Assembly (NCBI RefSeq): GCF_002950575.1
Contig: NZ_CP026923.1
Location: 186,001-250,000 of the forward strand
DNA: 64,000 bases
Origin: Pontimonas salivibrio
GTDB lineage: Bacteria > Actinomycetota > Actinomycetes > Actinomycetales > Microbacteriaceae
Direction of reading: 5' to 3'
The translations under genes and the position numbers were made by a program. Positions 24,580 to 33,331 of the stretch are shown here, piece after piece. A model generated the notes under the pieces. That model worked only from the letters and a program-made list of their open reading frames with translations. It did no database searches and was not told where the DNA came from. Position 1 is the first letter of the stretch; each line of letters starts with the position of its first letter.

Positions 24580-25680
24580 ATGCAGTGGACTGACGAACTG
24601 CTGGAGTCAATCCGGGCACGAGCGGCGCACTTCGATGCGACCAACTCTTTTTTCCACGAAGACCTCGAGGCCCTTCGAGATATTGGCTACCTACACCCTC
24701 GCCCACTTACAGAATTGGTGGACAATCAGCGCACCCTGGCGCGTTATGCGCCAGCCACCGCGCTGGGTTTGGGAATGCATTTCACGTGGGTGGGTGTGGC
24801 CCAAACCCTGCAGGCAGCTGGGGATGACTCTTTAGCGTTTGTCCTGGAGGGGGCACGATCGGGGGAGCTTTTCGCTTTCGGTGTGAGTGAACGCGGAAAC
24901 GACCGAGTGCTGACAGATTCGGTCACCCAGGTAAGCCAGGTGGAGGGCGGCTACGCCTTCCACGGCGAAAAGGTTTTCACGTCACTGTCGCCCGCCTGGA
25001 CGAAACTGGGCCTCTTGGGTCGGATGGGCGACAGCATCGTCCACGGCTTTATCAGCAGGGATACCCCCGGTTACCACATTGTTGAAGACTGGAACACGTT
25101 GGGGATGAGGGCCACCCAGAGTCACACCACCGTGTTGGACGGTGCGGTGGTGAGCTCGGACCACTTAGCCCGCATCATTCCTGTGGGCGACAATTCTGAT
25201 CCTTTTATTCGTGCAATCTTCCAAAACTTCCTGCTCTTGGTCTCGTCGGTGTATGTCGGGATCGCCGAGCGTGCGTTGGAACTCGCCGTCGAGGCGGTGT
25301 CTTCCCGAACGAGCATGGCCAGAGACGGGAAGACTTATGCCACTGACCCCGATATTCGGTGGCAGGTTGCCGACGCGGCAATGGCTGTCGACGCGCTCGA
25401 TGCACCCCTTCGCAGTCTTGCTGCCGACGTGGTTGACCAGGTCGATCACGGGCCGCGCTGGTTTCGATTGCTCTCCGGGGTGAAACACCGCTCTGTTGAG
25501 ACGGCCAGAAGCGTGGTCGATAGTGCCCTAAGACTTCACGGTGGTCGTGGCTATCACGTCAGCCACGAAATCAGCCGGCTTCAACGTGATGTGTTGGCCG
25601 GGGTGTATCACCCGAGTGACACGGAGGCCGTCCACCACACGGTGGCCTTTGACCTCCTCGGCCCGGCAGAGCGGCAATAG
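24580..25680 (+). CDS. acyl-CoA-dehydrogenase-fold flavoprotein
   Basis: This 366-residue protein has the acyl-CoA dehydrogenase fold, with an N-terminal helical domain, a middle beta domain (GEKVFTSLSP region) and a C-terminal helical bundle with LRLHGGRGYHVSHEISRLQR. The C-terminal form, with RDVLAGVYHPSDTEAVH, looks closer to the DszC/SfnB flavin monooxygenase-like branch than to fatty-acid enzymes, so CoA substrates should not be assumed. It binds FAD or FMN by family. It sits inside the iron operon, nine bases after fbpC and directly abutting the hydrolase gene. Its role in that setting is unknown. Confidence 0.8.
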   Translation: MQWTDELLESIRARAAHFDATNSFFHEDLEALRDIGYLHPRPLTELVDNQRTLARYAPATALGLGMHFTWVGVAQTLQAAGDDSLAFVLEGARSGELFAFGVSERGNDRVLTDSVTQVSQVEGGYAFHGEKVFTSLSPAWTKLGLLGRMGDSIVHGFISRDTPGYHIVEDWNTLGMRATQSHTTVLDGAVVSSDHLARIIPVGDNSDPFIRAIFQNFLLLVSSVYVGIAERALELAVEAVSSRTSMARDGKTYATDPDIRWQVADAAMAVDALDAPLRSLAADVVDQVDHGPRWFRLLSGVKHRSVETARSVVDSALRLHGGRGYHVSHEISRLQRDVLAGVYHPSDTEAVHHTVAFDLLGPAERQ

Positions 25681-26559
25681 ATGATGGCTCAGGTGGAACG
25701 CGTTGATGACTCTTTTGTGGATGTCGATGGTGTCACCATTTACTTTCACCGTTGGTGGGGACGAAAAAGTCCCCGGGCAATCATCCAGATAGCCCACGGG
25801 CTGGGCGAACACGCCATGCGCTACGACTGGTTAGCCCGGCAACTCGTGGGCGCCGGTTATGAAGTGTGGGCGAATGAGCACCGGGGTCATGGCCAAACCG
25901 GGCTGGACCAGTGGGATGGCGATTACGCCAAGCTGGGCCGTTTAGGCATCGGTGGTCTGCGCTCCACGATCCGGTCAGTCCGGGAGTTTCACGACCTCAT
26001 CACCCATGAGCATCCCGGTGTCCCCAACGTCTTCCTCGGTCACAGTTGGGGCTCCCTGATGGGGCAAATCCTTCTCAATGAAGGATTTGCCCAGGACCTT
26101 GACGCCGTGGTGTTTAGCGGGACCACCTACCGGATGCCGGGTTATATGAATGCGGGTGACTTAAACGCCCACCATGCCCACTTGGGTGACACCGGTGCGG
26201 AATGGCTTAGTCGGGACCCGGAAATCCATCAGCGTTGGGTGGCAGACCCGCTAGCGTTTCCGGCCAACACTCTGAAACTCTTTGGTCCCCTCGACGCGCT
26301 GAGATTGCTCGGGGGGCCCCGAGCAGTGGGTAGTGACATTCCGATGTTGCTGATGGTGGGTGATGACGATTCGTTGGGCGGTGAGCAGGGGGTAAAAAAG
26401 CTCGAGAAGGCTTACCGCACCCGCGGTGGTCTTACTCGGCTAGCAACAAAGATTTACCCAGGAGCACGCCACGAAGTGTTCAATGAAATAAACCGCGACG
26501 AAGTAGTCACTGACCTACTCGGATGGTTGTCTGACGCACTGCCAGAATCGCGAAAGTAA
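25681..26559 (+). CDS. alpha/beta hydrolase, monoacylglycerol lipase-like
   Basis: This 292-residue serine hydrolase shows the oxyanion segment IAHGLGEHAMRYD, the nucleophile elbow GHSWGS, and the probable catalytic His in GARHEVFNE, which is typical of the lysophospholipase/monoacylglycerol lipase group (Hydrolase_4). No signal peptide is present, so it is probably cytoplasmic. The ATG immediately follows the stop of the flavoprotein gene; a second ATG three bases later is possible. Co-transcription with iron uptake and a lipoate ligase allows roles in ester or amide release, including freeing lipoate, but this is speculative. Confidence 0.85.
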   Translation: MMAQVERVDDSFVDVDGVTIYFHRWWGRKSPRAIIQIAHGLGEHAMRYDWLARQLVGAGYEVWANEHRGHGQTGLDQWDGDYAKLGRLGIGGLRSTIRSVREFHDLITHEHPGVPNVFLGHSWGSLMGQILLNEGFAQDLDAVVFSGTTYRMPGYMNAGDLNAHHAHLGDTGAEWLSRDPEIHQRWVADPLAFPANTLKLFGPLDALRLLGGPRAVGSDIPMLLMVGDDDSLGGEQGVKKLEKAYRTRGGLTRLATKIYPGARHEVFNEINRDEVVTDLLGWLSDALPESRK

Positions 26560-26569
26560 GCTGGTTTCT

Positions 26570-27619
26570 GTGCACGCAGAGTATAAAGTTCCGGGCGGAA
26601 AACTTGTCACGGTAGACCTAGAGACCAGTGGCGGTGTGATTAGTCACGCCCGGGTGGCCGGCGACTTCTTTTTAGAACCCGATGAGGTTCTGGAGATGAT
26701 CAACCACTCCCTCGAAGGGTTATCGGTGGCGACCAGTCACGATGATCTGGAAGCTGCCGTATCGAAGGTGATCCCTGACGGTGCTGTGTTGATGGGTTTC
26801 GACCCAGCGGCCGTCGCCACGGTCGTGCGGCGAGCATTGACCAGCGCAACAAGCTTCACCGACTATCAGTGGGATTACCTCGCTCCTGAACCTCTAGAGC
26901 CGCTGCACCAAATGGCGATGGATCAGGTCCTCACCGAACAGGTGGGTGCCGGTGAGCGCGGGCCTACCCTGCGCTTATGGGAGTGGGCGAAACCTGCGGT
27001 CGTCATTGGTAGTTTCCAATCCCTTCGAAACGAAGTGGATATGGAAGGGGCCAACCGCCACGGTATGGAAGTCGTGCGCCGGGTCAGCGGCGGCGGGGCC
27101 ATGTTTATGGAACTAGGTACAGCGATTACCTATTCCCTCTACGCCCCCGCGGAACTTGTCGCCGGAATGAGTTTTCAAGACTCCTACGCGTTCTTAGACG
27201 ACTGGGTGATTCAGGCCTTGCGAGGTTTGGGTATTGACGCCCACTACAAGCCCCTCAATGACATCCAATCCCCGAGTGGAAAAATCGGTGGTGCGGCCCA
27301 AAAACGTCTAGGCAGTGGTGCTGTGCTCCACCACGTCACCATGGCCTACGACATGGATGGCGACCGGATGGTGGAAGTGTTGCGCATTGGTCGCGAAAAG
27401 ATCAGCGATAAAGGCGTCGCTTCGGCGAACAAAAGGGTTGACCCCTTACGCGCTCACACCGGGATGAGTCGAGCGGACATTCAAGACCACTTGGTCAACA
27501 CCTTCCAGTCGCTCTATTCGCTTCGCCCCGGGTCAATCACCGACGCCGAACACCGATTGGCGGCCAATTTGGCGAGCGAAAAATTTGCCACCACTGAGTG
27601 GCTTCACCGCGTTCCGTGA
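26570..27619 (+). CDS. lplA: lipoate-protein ligase with N-terminal accessory domain
   Basis: This 349-residue protein combines two domains. Residues 1-95 (YKVPGGKLVTVDLE, then AGDFFLEPDE) look like the small accessory domain that sits at the C-terminus of E. coli LplA. Residues 105-345 are the catalytic lipoate/biotin ligase domain, with RRVSGGGAMFM (R170-R171, S173) and the lysine in SGKIGGAAQKR (K238). The order is thus swapped relative to E. coli. The enzyme activates lipoate with ATP and attaches it to E2 and GcvH proteins. The GTG start is 10 bases after the hydrolase, and the stop overlaps the FecCD permease start. It is likely iron-regulated as part of this operon. Confidence 0.88.
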   Translation: MHAEYKVPGGKLVTVDLETSGGVISHARVAGDFFLEPDEVLEMINHSLEGLSVATSHDDLEAAVSKVIPDGAVLMGFDPAAVATVVRRALTSATSFTDYQWDYLAPEPLEPLHQMAMDQVLTEQVGAGERGPTLRLWEWAKPAVVIGSFQSLRNEVDMEGANRHGMEVVRRVSGGGAMFMELGTAITYSLYAPAELVAGMSFQDSYAFLDDWVIQALRGLGIDAHYKPLNDIQSPSGKIGGAAQKRLGSGAVLHHVTMAYDMDGDRMVEVLRIGREKISDKGVASANKRVDPLRAHTGMSRADIQDHLVNTFQSLYSLRPGSITDAEHRLAANLASEKFATTEWLHRVP

Positions 27620-28674
27620 GCAACACAATTGCCCGACCGGCGGGTGTTCTGAGACGCAGTGTGTTGGCCCTCACACTGCTTGCACTATTGATTACCGGCG
27701 TATTGGTCTCGGCGGTGACCGGCCAGTTAGATATTTCCGCCAGTGAAGTGTGGGGGTCCATTCTGAACCGGCTTGGTTTTTCGACCACTTTGGCGCCCAC
27801 GGAAGATGTCGTCGACGCGACTTTATGGGTGGTGCGTTTTCCCCGCATCGTGATGGCGATTGCGGTGGGTGCGTCTTTGGCGGTCGGTGGGGCACTGATG
27901 CAGGCCGTTTTTGGCAACCCCTTAGCGGAACCCGGTGTGGTGGGTGTGTCATCTGGGGCAGCCCTTGGGGCATCCATTGCCATCGTGTTTGGTGTTCAAT
28001 TCGCGGGCGGTGGGGTCGCAGCGCTTGCCTTCGTTGGTGGCCTGTTGGCCACATTGCTCGTTTATGCGGTGGCTCGCGCCGGGGGTCGCACCGAGGTGGT
28101 CACCCTGTTGCTGACCGGTATTGCGATCAACGCTTTTGCTCAAGCCGGTCTCGCTTTTGTCCTCTTTCTGGCCGATACGGCCAGTCGGGAACAAATTGTC
28201 TTTTGGCAGCTGGGCTCATTGGCCGGCTCATTGTGGTCGGAAGTAGTGGTCGTCGTGCCCCTGCTGTTGGTGGGAATGTTGGCCGCGGTCGTACTGGCTA
28301 GGCAACTCGATGTGTTGGCTTTGGGGGAGCGAAACGCCCGCCATTTGGGTGTTGATGTGGAGGCTTTGCGCATCGTGGTCATCGTGTTGGTGGCGTTGCT
28401 CACCGCGGCAGCGGTGGCCTTTGCGGGAATTATCGCGTTTGTGGGTTTGGTTGTCCCCCACATCATCCGCATGGTGTTGGGCCCCGCCCACCGCGGGCTG
28501 TTGTGGGCGAGTGCTGTCGGTGGTGCGACGCTGCTGTTGTGGGCGGACTTGCTCACAAGGACCCTTGTTCAGGGCGCAGATTTGCCCATCGGAATGCTCA
28601 CCGCGCTGGTGGGTGGACCCTTCTTCTTTGCGCTGCTTTACCAGCAGCGGCGAAAGAGCGGGGGGTGGATGTGA
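27616..28674 (+). CDS. FecCD-family iron-chelate/heme ABC transporter permease
   Basis: This protein of about 352 residues has roughly ten hydrophobic helices and FecCD-family signatures. These include the LPRI-like segment RFPRIVMAIAVGASLAVGGA near the N-terminus and the cytoplasmic loop AFAGIIAFVGLVVPHIIRM, which contacts the ATPase. The family imports vitamin B12, siderophores or heme. The GTG at 27616 overlaps the lplA stop (GTGA); an upstream GTG at 27598 is less likely. The next ATPase gene overlaps the same way. No binding-protein gene of the matching class is found in the window. Confidence 0.9.
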   Translation: MSNTIARPAGVLRRSVLALTLLALLITGVLVSAVTGQLDISASEVWGSILNRLGFSTTLAPTEDVVDATLWVVRFPRIVMAIAVGASLAVGGALMQAVFGNPLAEPGVVGVSSGAALGASIAIVFGVQFAGGGVAALAFVGGLLATLLVYAVARAGGRTEVVTLLLTGIAINAFAQAGLAFVLFLADTASREQIVFWQLGSLAGSLWSEVVVVVPLLLVGMLAAVVLARQLDVLALGERNARHLGVDVEALRIVVIVLVALLTAAAVAFAGIIAFVGLVVPHIIRMVLGPAHRGLLWASAVGGATLLLWADLLTRTLVQGADLPIGMLTALVGGPFFFALLYQQRRKSGGWM

Positions 28675-29528
28675 GCCACACTGCCCGGGAAGCCTCCAAC
28701 CTGTTAGAGCTGCGCACTGTCAGCGTGGTGCGCACAAAGCGCACCATTGTCGCTGACGTGTCCTTGGGTATTCACCCCGGAGAAGTCTTTGCCTTGGTCG
28801 GGCCAAACGGTGCCGGAAAGTCGACACTCCTGGGCGCCTTATCGGGAGAAATACAGCCGTCGACGGGTGAGGCACTGATCAATGGCGTGCCGACAAAAAA
28901 TTACCGACCCAAACAGCTTTCTCAATTGCGGGCCATTTTGTTGCAGTCCAATCAAGTCTCTTTTCCTTTCACCGTGTCTCAGGTGGTGGAAATGGGCCGA
29001 AATCCTTGGGCGGGAACGCCCCGCGCTGATGACGATGAAGCGAGTATTGCCCGCGCCATGGATTCGGTGGGTGTGGTGGATTTAGCATCCAGGCGTTTTG
29101 GGGAACTCTCGGGCGGTGAAAAGGCCAGAGTGTCGCTCGCTCGAGTCCTCGCGCAAGACACCGACGTGTTGTTGTTGGATGAACCCACTGCCGCATTGGA
29201 TTTGCACCATCAAGACCGGGTGATGCGGGTGATTAGAAGGCACTCCCGCATTGCCGATGACGGCAGTGTCGGCGATTCGTCTGCTTCATCGGCGACGCCG
29301 GCGGTGACGCGGCGGGCCGTGGTGGTCGTCGTGCATGATTTGTCTCTCGCCGCCGCCTACGCCGACCGGGTGGGTCTGATCGTGGGTGGTGCGCTGGTGG
29401 CGGTGGGAACACCCGATGAAGTGATGACCAAAGATATTTTGAGTGACGCCTATCAGGTGTCACTCGACGTGACTCGTGCACCCGATGGGAACCTCATGGT
29501 GGTCCCCACCAGAGGGGTCATTAATTAA
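28671..29528 (+). CDS. hmuV: heme/siderophore ABC transporter ATP-binding protein, HmuV/FecE type
   Basis: This protein of about 285 residues has Walker A GPNGAGKST at 44-52, Q-loop ILLQSNQVSFPF, signature LSGGEKARVSLARVLA, Walker B VLLLDEPTAALD and switch His in VVVVHDLSLAA. These fit the HmuV/FecE group. A serine-rich insert (DGSVGDSSASSATP) of about 20 residues lies between Walker B and the switch histidine, longer than usual. The start was placed at the GTG at 28671, overlapping the permease stop by four bases. It would pair with the FecCD permease. Its 3' end overlaps the convergent GNAT-like gene by four bases. Heme versus siderophore cannot be decided. Confidence 0.88.
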   Translation: MSHTAREASNLLELRTVSVVRTKRTIVADVSLGIHPGEVFALVGPNGAGKSTLLGALSGEIQPSTGEALINGVPTKNYRPKQLSQLRAILLQSNQVSFPFTVSQVVEMGRNPWAGTPRADDDEASIARAMDSVGVVDLASRRFGELSGGEKARVSLARVLAQDTDVLLLDEPTAALDLHHQDRVMRVIRRHSRIADDGSVGDSSASSATPAVTRRAVVVVVHDLSLAAAYADRVGLIVGGALVAVGTPDEVMTKDILSDAYQVSLDVTRAPDGNLMVVPTRGVIN

Positions 29529-29803
29529 GCCCTCAGGGCTTGGAATTCAGGATTTTTGACCATGAATTTGGCAATAAAGGGACAAATCGGTTGGACTTTG
29601 CCGTGTTTTTCGTCCCGAATCATTTCTAGCGTTTCTCGCACCAGGGTGACGCCGTAGCCGCCTCCGCGTCGCTCCATGGGGACTTCCGCGCGAACAAGAA
29701 GCAGGGTGTCACCCTGTGTGTCATATTCGACCTCACCGGCAAAGTCACCCTCATCATCGAGTAGGACGTAACGGGAGGCTTCAGGTTCGTGACGAATCGG
29801 CAT
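29525..29803 (-). CDS. short GNAT-like N-acetyltransferase (YjdJ-type, Gcn5-related)
   Basis: This 92-residue protein has the compact acetyltransferase form found in the YjdJ/COG2388 group. It shows YVLLDDEGDFAGEVEYD, then TEVPMERRGGGYGVTLVRETL, where RRGGGYG stands in for the acetyl-CoA pyrophosphate loop, and CPFIAKFMVKNPEF at the C-terminus. Many such small proteins are stand-alone and of unknown target. It ends four bases into the 3' end of hmuV and is convergent with it. The MalY-type aminotransferase gene lies upstream on the same strand, 42 bases away. Confidence 0.82.
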   Translation of the reverse strand: MPIRHEPEASRYVLLDDEGDFAGEVEYDTQGDTLLLVRAEVPMERRGGGYGVTLVRETLEMIRDEKHGKVQPICPFIAKFMVKNPEFQALRA

Positions 29804-29845
29804 AGCGCATAATCTACGCCGGGAACGCCCATCTGAAAAGAGGAA

Positions 29846-31024
29846 CTATTCAACAACCCAGTGGTCTGACAGCTGCTGAAGAATTTTTGTGAGGATGGGT
29901 CTCGGTGTTGCCGCAATCAGTCGCACATGGCCAATGCCGGCCACACCACACGACGCCCCGTCGGTGAGAGACACTTTCGCGTGTTCACGAAAATATTCTG
30001 CAGGGTTTTCCTGGTCCCCAATGCGCACAGATCGCGCATCGAGCCACGCAATGTAGGTGCCTTCGGGGATTCGGTAGTGCGCACCCGGGAGGTGTTCTTC
30101 CTGGAAGTGGTCAATCATTTCCAGGTTGCCTCGCTGATAATCCTTCAGTTCAGTCAACCAGGGGCCTTCGTCGCGGTAGGCAGCAGTAGTCGCTAACACA
30201 CCCGGCGTGGAGGCACTGTGAGACACCGTGAACTCGAGAGGTTTCAGGATCTCCTGGTGGCGATCGGCCGTCACGACCAGCTGCGCGCATTTGAGCCCCG
30301 GCAGGTTCCACGCTTTAGACGCCGAAGTGGCTGTCACGCTGTGCGCGGCAGCCACATCGCCGATGCTGGCGTAAGGGATATGTTTCTTGTCGCCGAAGAC
30401 CAAGGGCGCATGAATTTCATCAGAAAACACCAGCCCCCCGTGGGCTTCGACCACGTTGGCCAACGCCCGCAGCTCGGCTTTAGTGTGCACAAGACCCAGC
30501 GGGTTGTGCGGGTTGCACAGCACCACCAATTCGGCATCGCCCTGCAAATGCGCCCCAATGGTGTCGAGATCGAGTGTGGGCCGCTGGCCGTCTAGATTCA
30601 GCATCGGCACTTCAATCACCGGGTGGTCAAGTTGTTTGGTGAGGGTGAGAAAAGGCATATACGCCGGTGTGGGAACAATGATGGGAGTACCGGGCGTCAC
30701 CAGCCGTCGAATGACCACCTCGTAGGCGGCTAACACGTCACCCGTGGGGTAAATCCGCTCGGCGGGAATGTCCCACTGGTAGCTCCGGGCAAAAAAATCT
30801 TTGGTGGCTTCTCGCATCTCGCGCTTGACCGGCTCGGGAAGGTAGCCATACTGTTCGCGCTGTGCCGCTTCGGCCAGTGCGTGAGAAATGGCCGGAGCGA
30901 GAGGGAAATCCATCTCTGCCACAAAAGCCGGCAAAGTTCCCGGAAAGTGGGTCCACTTCAGCGACCCTTTGGCAATCAGGTCCGCTTCACTGATGTGGTC
31001 GTACGGATGTGTGGGTAAAGACAC
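29846..31024 (-). CDS. MalY/PatB-type pyridoxal-phosphate C-S lyase / aminotransferase
   Basis: This 392-residue fold-type-I PLP enzyme carries the PLP lysine in SASKAWNLPG (K237), the upstream SDEIHAPLV with its conserved Asp, and the NPHNPLG loop. This is typical of the MalY/PatB group, whose members act as cystathionine beta-lyase (cystathionine to homocysteine, pyruvate and ammonia) and sometimes as aminotransferase or regulator. The exact activity is not fixed by sequence. It is divergent from the prephenate dehydratase gene, with 78 bases between their starts. Confidence 0.9.
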   Translation of the reverse strand: MSLPTHPYDHISEADLIAKGSLKWTHFPGTLPAFVAEMDFPLAPAISHALAEAAQREQYGYLPEPVKREMREATKDFFARSYQWDIPAERIYPTGDVLAAYEVVIRRLVTPGTPIIVPTPAYMPFLTLTKQLDHPVIEVPMLNLDGQRPTLDLDTIGAHLQGDAELVVLCNPHNPLGLVHTKAELRALANVVEAHGGLVFSDEIHAPLVFGDKKHIPYASIGDVAAAHSVTATSASKAWNLPGLKCAQLVVTADRHQEILKPLEFTVSHSASTPGVLATTAAYRDEGPWLTELKDYQRGNLEMIDHFQEEHLPGAHYRIPEGTYIAWLDARSVRIGDQENPAEYFREHAKVSLTDGASCGVAGIGHVRLIAATPRPILTKILQQLSDHWVVE

Positions 31025-31102
31025 TTCGCACCTCCTCGTGTGCCGGTGACCACCAGTTTGGCACCGCCACGGGTTGGTAGCTGCTCACTACACTTAGACA
31101 CC

Positions 31103-32047
31103 ATGACCACCACACCTGCCCGTTACAGCTATTTGGGCCCAGAAGGAACCTTCACCTGGGAAGCCCTGCGCCTGGTTGATGGTGCCGAAAACGGTGAGTG
31201 GATCAGTGTCGCCAACCTGGGTGAGGCACTCGACGATGTGGTGACAGGCCGCAGCGATTACGCCATGATTGCCATCGAAAACAGTGTGGAGGGTGGCGTG
31301 AGTGCCACCCAAGATGCGTTGGCCCACATTCCCGATTTGCGGATCGTGGGGGAATACCAAGTGCCGGTGCGGTTCGCCTTGGTTGCTCCCGCTGGGGTGG
31401 GGCTTGAACAGGTTGAGTTGCTCGCTGCCCACCCGGTGGCCTATGCGCAATGTCGGCGGTGGCTGGAGGCCAATCTTCCCCGCCACACCCACATTCCCTC
31501 TTCTTCCAATGTGCAAGCAGCGCGAGACGCCCTCGAGGATGATGGCGTCCACGCTGCCCTCGCGCCGCGGGGGATCACTGAGCGGGTGAATGTGGAAGTG
31601 CTCGCTGACGATATTGGCGATAACCCGAGTGCGGAAACCCGTTTTGTTCTGGTTCAAAAGGGTGGCCCAGTTCCCAAGCGGACAGGCTCGGATAAAACCA
31701 GCATCATCGCTGAGCTACCCGATGACCGCCCCGGGCGTCTGCTGGAAATGTTGGAACAGTTCGCCACCCGCGGGGTCAACATGAGCCTGTTGGAATCGAG
31801 ACCTATCGGTGATGCGATGGGTCGCTACCGGTTTGTCATTGACCTGGATGGCCACATTCACGATGAGCGCGTCGCTGATGCGTTGATGGGCTTGCGGCGC
31901 TTCAGCCCCAAAGTCATATTCCTTGGGTCATACCCTCGCGCAAACGGCCACACGCCTTCCGTGTCACCGCGTTACACCGACGAAGCGTTTATCGACGCAC
32001 GTCGATGGTTAGACGCTGTCGCCGAGGGCGAGCCAAGCGAGTCGTGA
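31103..32047 (+). CDS. pheA: prephenate dehydratase
   Basis: This protein of about 314 residues converts prephenate to phenylpyruvate in phenylalanine synthesis. It opens with the family motif YSYLGPEGTFTWEAL. The catalytic TRF triad is in SAETRFVLV near 180. The C-terminal ACT domain includes RPGRLLEMLEQFA and GVNMSLLESRP, the Phe-binding feedback site. The ATG at 31103 was chosen because the conserved domain starts at residue 8; the frame is open further upstream but without homology. The SerRS gene follows after 12 bases, and the HAD phosphatase gene overlaps it, so pheA-serS-HAD is one operon. Confidence 0.93.
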   Translation: MTTTPARYSYLGPEGTFTWEALRLVDGAENGEWISVANLGEALDDVVTGRSDYAMIAIENSVEGGVSATQDALAHIPDLRIVGEYQVPVRFALVAPAGVGLEQVELLAAHPVAYAQCRRWLEANLPRHTHIPSSSNVQAARDALEDDGVHAALAPRGITERVNVEVLADDIGDNPSAETRFVLVQKGGPVPKRTGSDKTSIIAELPDDRPGRLLEMLEQFATRGVNMSLLESRPIGDAMGRYRFVIDLDGHIHDERVADALMGLRRFSPKVIFLGSYPRANGHTPSVSPRYTDEAFIDARRWLDAVAEGEPSES

Positions 32048-32059
32048 CACACTAGAGGG

Positions 32060-33331
32060 GTGATTGATCCCGCCCTCCTCCGCGACAATCCGGAGAGTAT
32101 TCGCCAGTCACTTCGCGCCAGGGGTGGCGATGTGGAAGACGTCGATCGCGCGATTGCCGCTGATGAGGCACGGCGTGTGGCGATTTCCGAATTCGAAACC
32201 CTGCGGGGTGAACAAAACCTTTACGGCAAGAAAGTGGCCAAAGCCCAAGGGGACGAAAAAAGCACCCTCGTGGCGGCAGCCAAAGCGCTCGCCGAAAAAG
32301 TCAAAGCTGCCCAGGCAACCCTGCAAGACGCGGAAGCGGAAGCTAAGAAGGCTCTCTACCGACTGCCGAACCTGGTCACAGACGGTGTCCCACCAGGGGG
32401 CGAAGAAAACTTTCACACACTGAAAACTGTTGGACAGAAGCCCACTTTTGACTATCCGGTGCAGGACCATTTAGACCTCGCTGAAGCACTCGGGATTATC
32501 GACATGGACCGTGGTGCGAAGGTGTCCGGCTCACGCTTTTTTTTCCTGGTCGGGGCCGGTGCCCTTCTAGAAAACGCTCTCATGCAGCGAGCCATTCAGG
32601 TTGCGGTGGCTCACGGTTTTGAACTGATGATTCCCCCCACACTGGTTCGACCAGAAGTGATGCAGGGCACAGGCTTTTTGGGAGAGCACGCGTCCGAGGT
32701 GTACTACCTGGAAAACGATGACCTGTATTTGACCGGCACCAGCGAAGTGGCACTGGCCGGTTACCACTCAGACGAAATCATCGATTTGAGTGCGGGACCC
32801 AAGCGCTACGCCGGCCTGTCGACGTGTTACCGGCGGGAAGCCGGATCACACGGTCGCGATGTCCGGGGCATCATCCGAGTACACCAGTTTCAAAAACTGG
32901 AAATGTTTAGCTACACCAGCCAGGGTGACGCCGAAGCGGAACATGAACGGCTGCTGGGTTGGCAAGAACAACTGCTGGGTGAATTGGGGCTGCACTACCG
33001 GGTTATTGATGTGGCGGCAGGCGATTTGGGCTCCAGTGCGTCACGCAAATACGACATCGAAGCGTGGATTCCCTCCCAAGAGGCCTACCGTGAACTCACC
33101 AGCACATCCAACTGCACCACCTTCCAAGCCCGCAGGCTCGGCACGAGGCACCGCGTCGAACCAGATGGCAACACCGAACCAGTCGCCACACTCAATGGAA
33201 CCCTCTCCACGACCCGCTGGATTGTTGCCCTGTTAGAAACCCACCAGCAACCCGATGGTTCGATTCGTGTTCCAGAATCCTTACAACCGTTTGTTGGCCA
33301 TGATGTGATTCGGCCCAAGGGAGATCAGTGA
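32060..33331 (+). CDS. serS: seryl-tRNA synthetase
   Basis: This 423-residue class-II synthetase has an N-terminal coiled-coil arm (about 30-105) that binds the long variable arm of tRNA-Ser. Motif 2 is seen at [20 protein letters not shown], and motif 3 at [18 protein letters not shown]. The protein charges tRNA-Ser and tRNA-Sec. The GTG start at 32060 gives the standard start [11 protein letters not shown]. The stop overlaps the GTG start of the HAD phosphatase by four bases. Two tRNA-Ser genes lie within 4 kb downstream. Confidence 0.96.
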   Translation: MIDPALLRDNPESIRQSLRARGGDVEDVDRAIAADEARRVAISEFETLRGEQNLYGKKVAKAQGDEKSTLVAAAKALAEKVKAAQATLQDAEAEAKKALYRLPNLVTDGVPPGGEENFHTLKTVGQKPTFDYPVQDHLDLAEALGIIDMDRGAKVSGSRFFFLVGAGALLENALMQRAIQVAVAHGFELMIPPTLVRPEVMQGTGFLGEHASEVYYLENDDLYLTGTSEVALAGYHSDEIIDLSAGPKRYAGLSTCYRREAGSHGRDVRGIIRVHQFQKLEMFSYTSQGDAEAEHERLLGWQEQLLGELGLHYRVIDVAAGDLGSSASRKYDIEAWIPSQEAYRELTSTSNCTTFQARRLGTRHRVEPDGNTEPVATLNGTLSTTRWIVALLETHQQPDGSIRVPESLQPFVGHDVIRPKGDQ

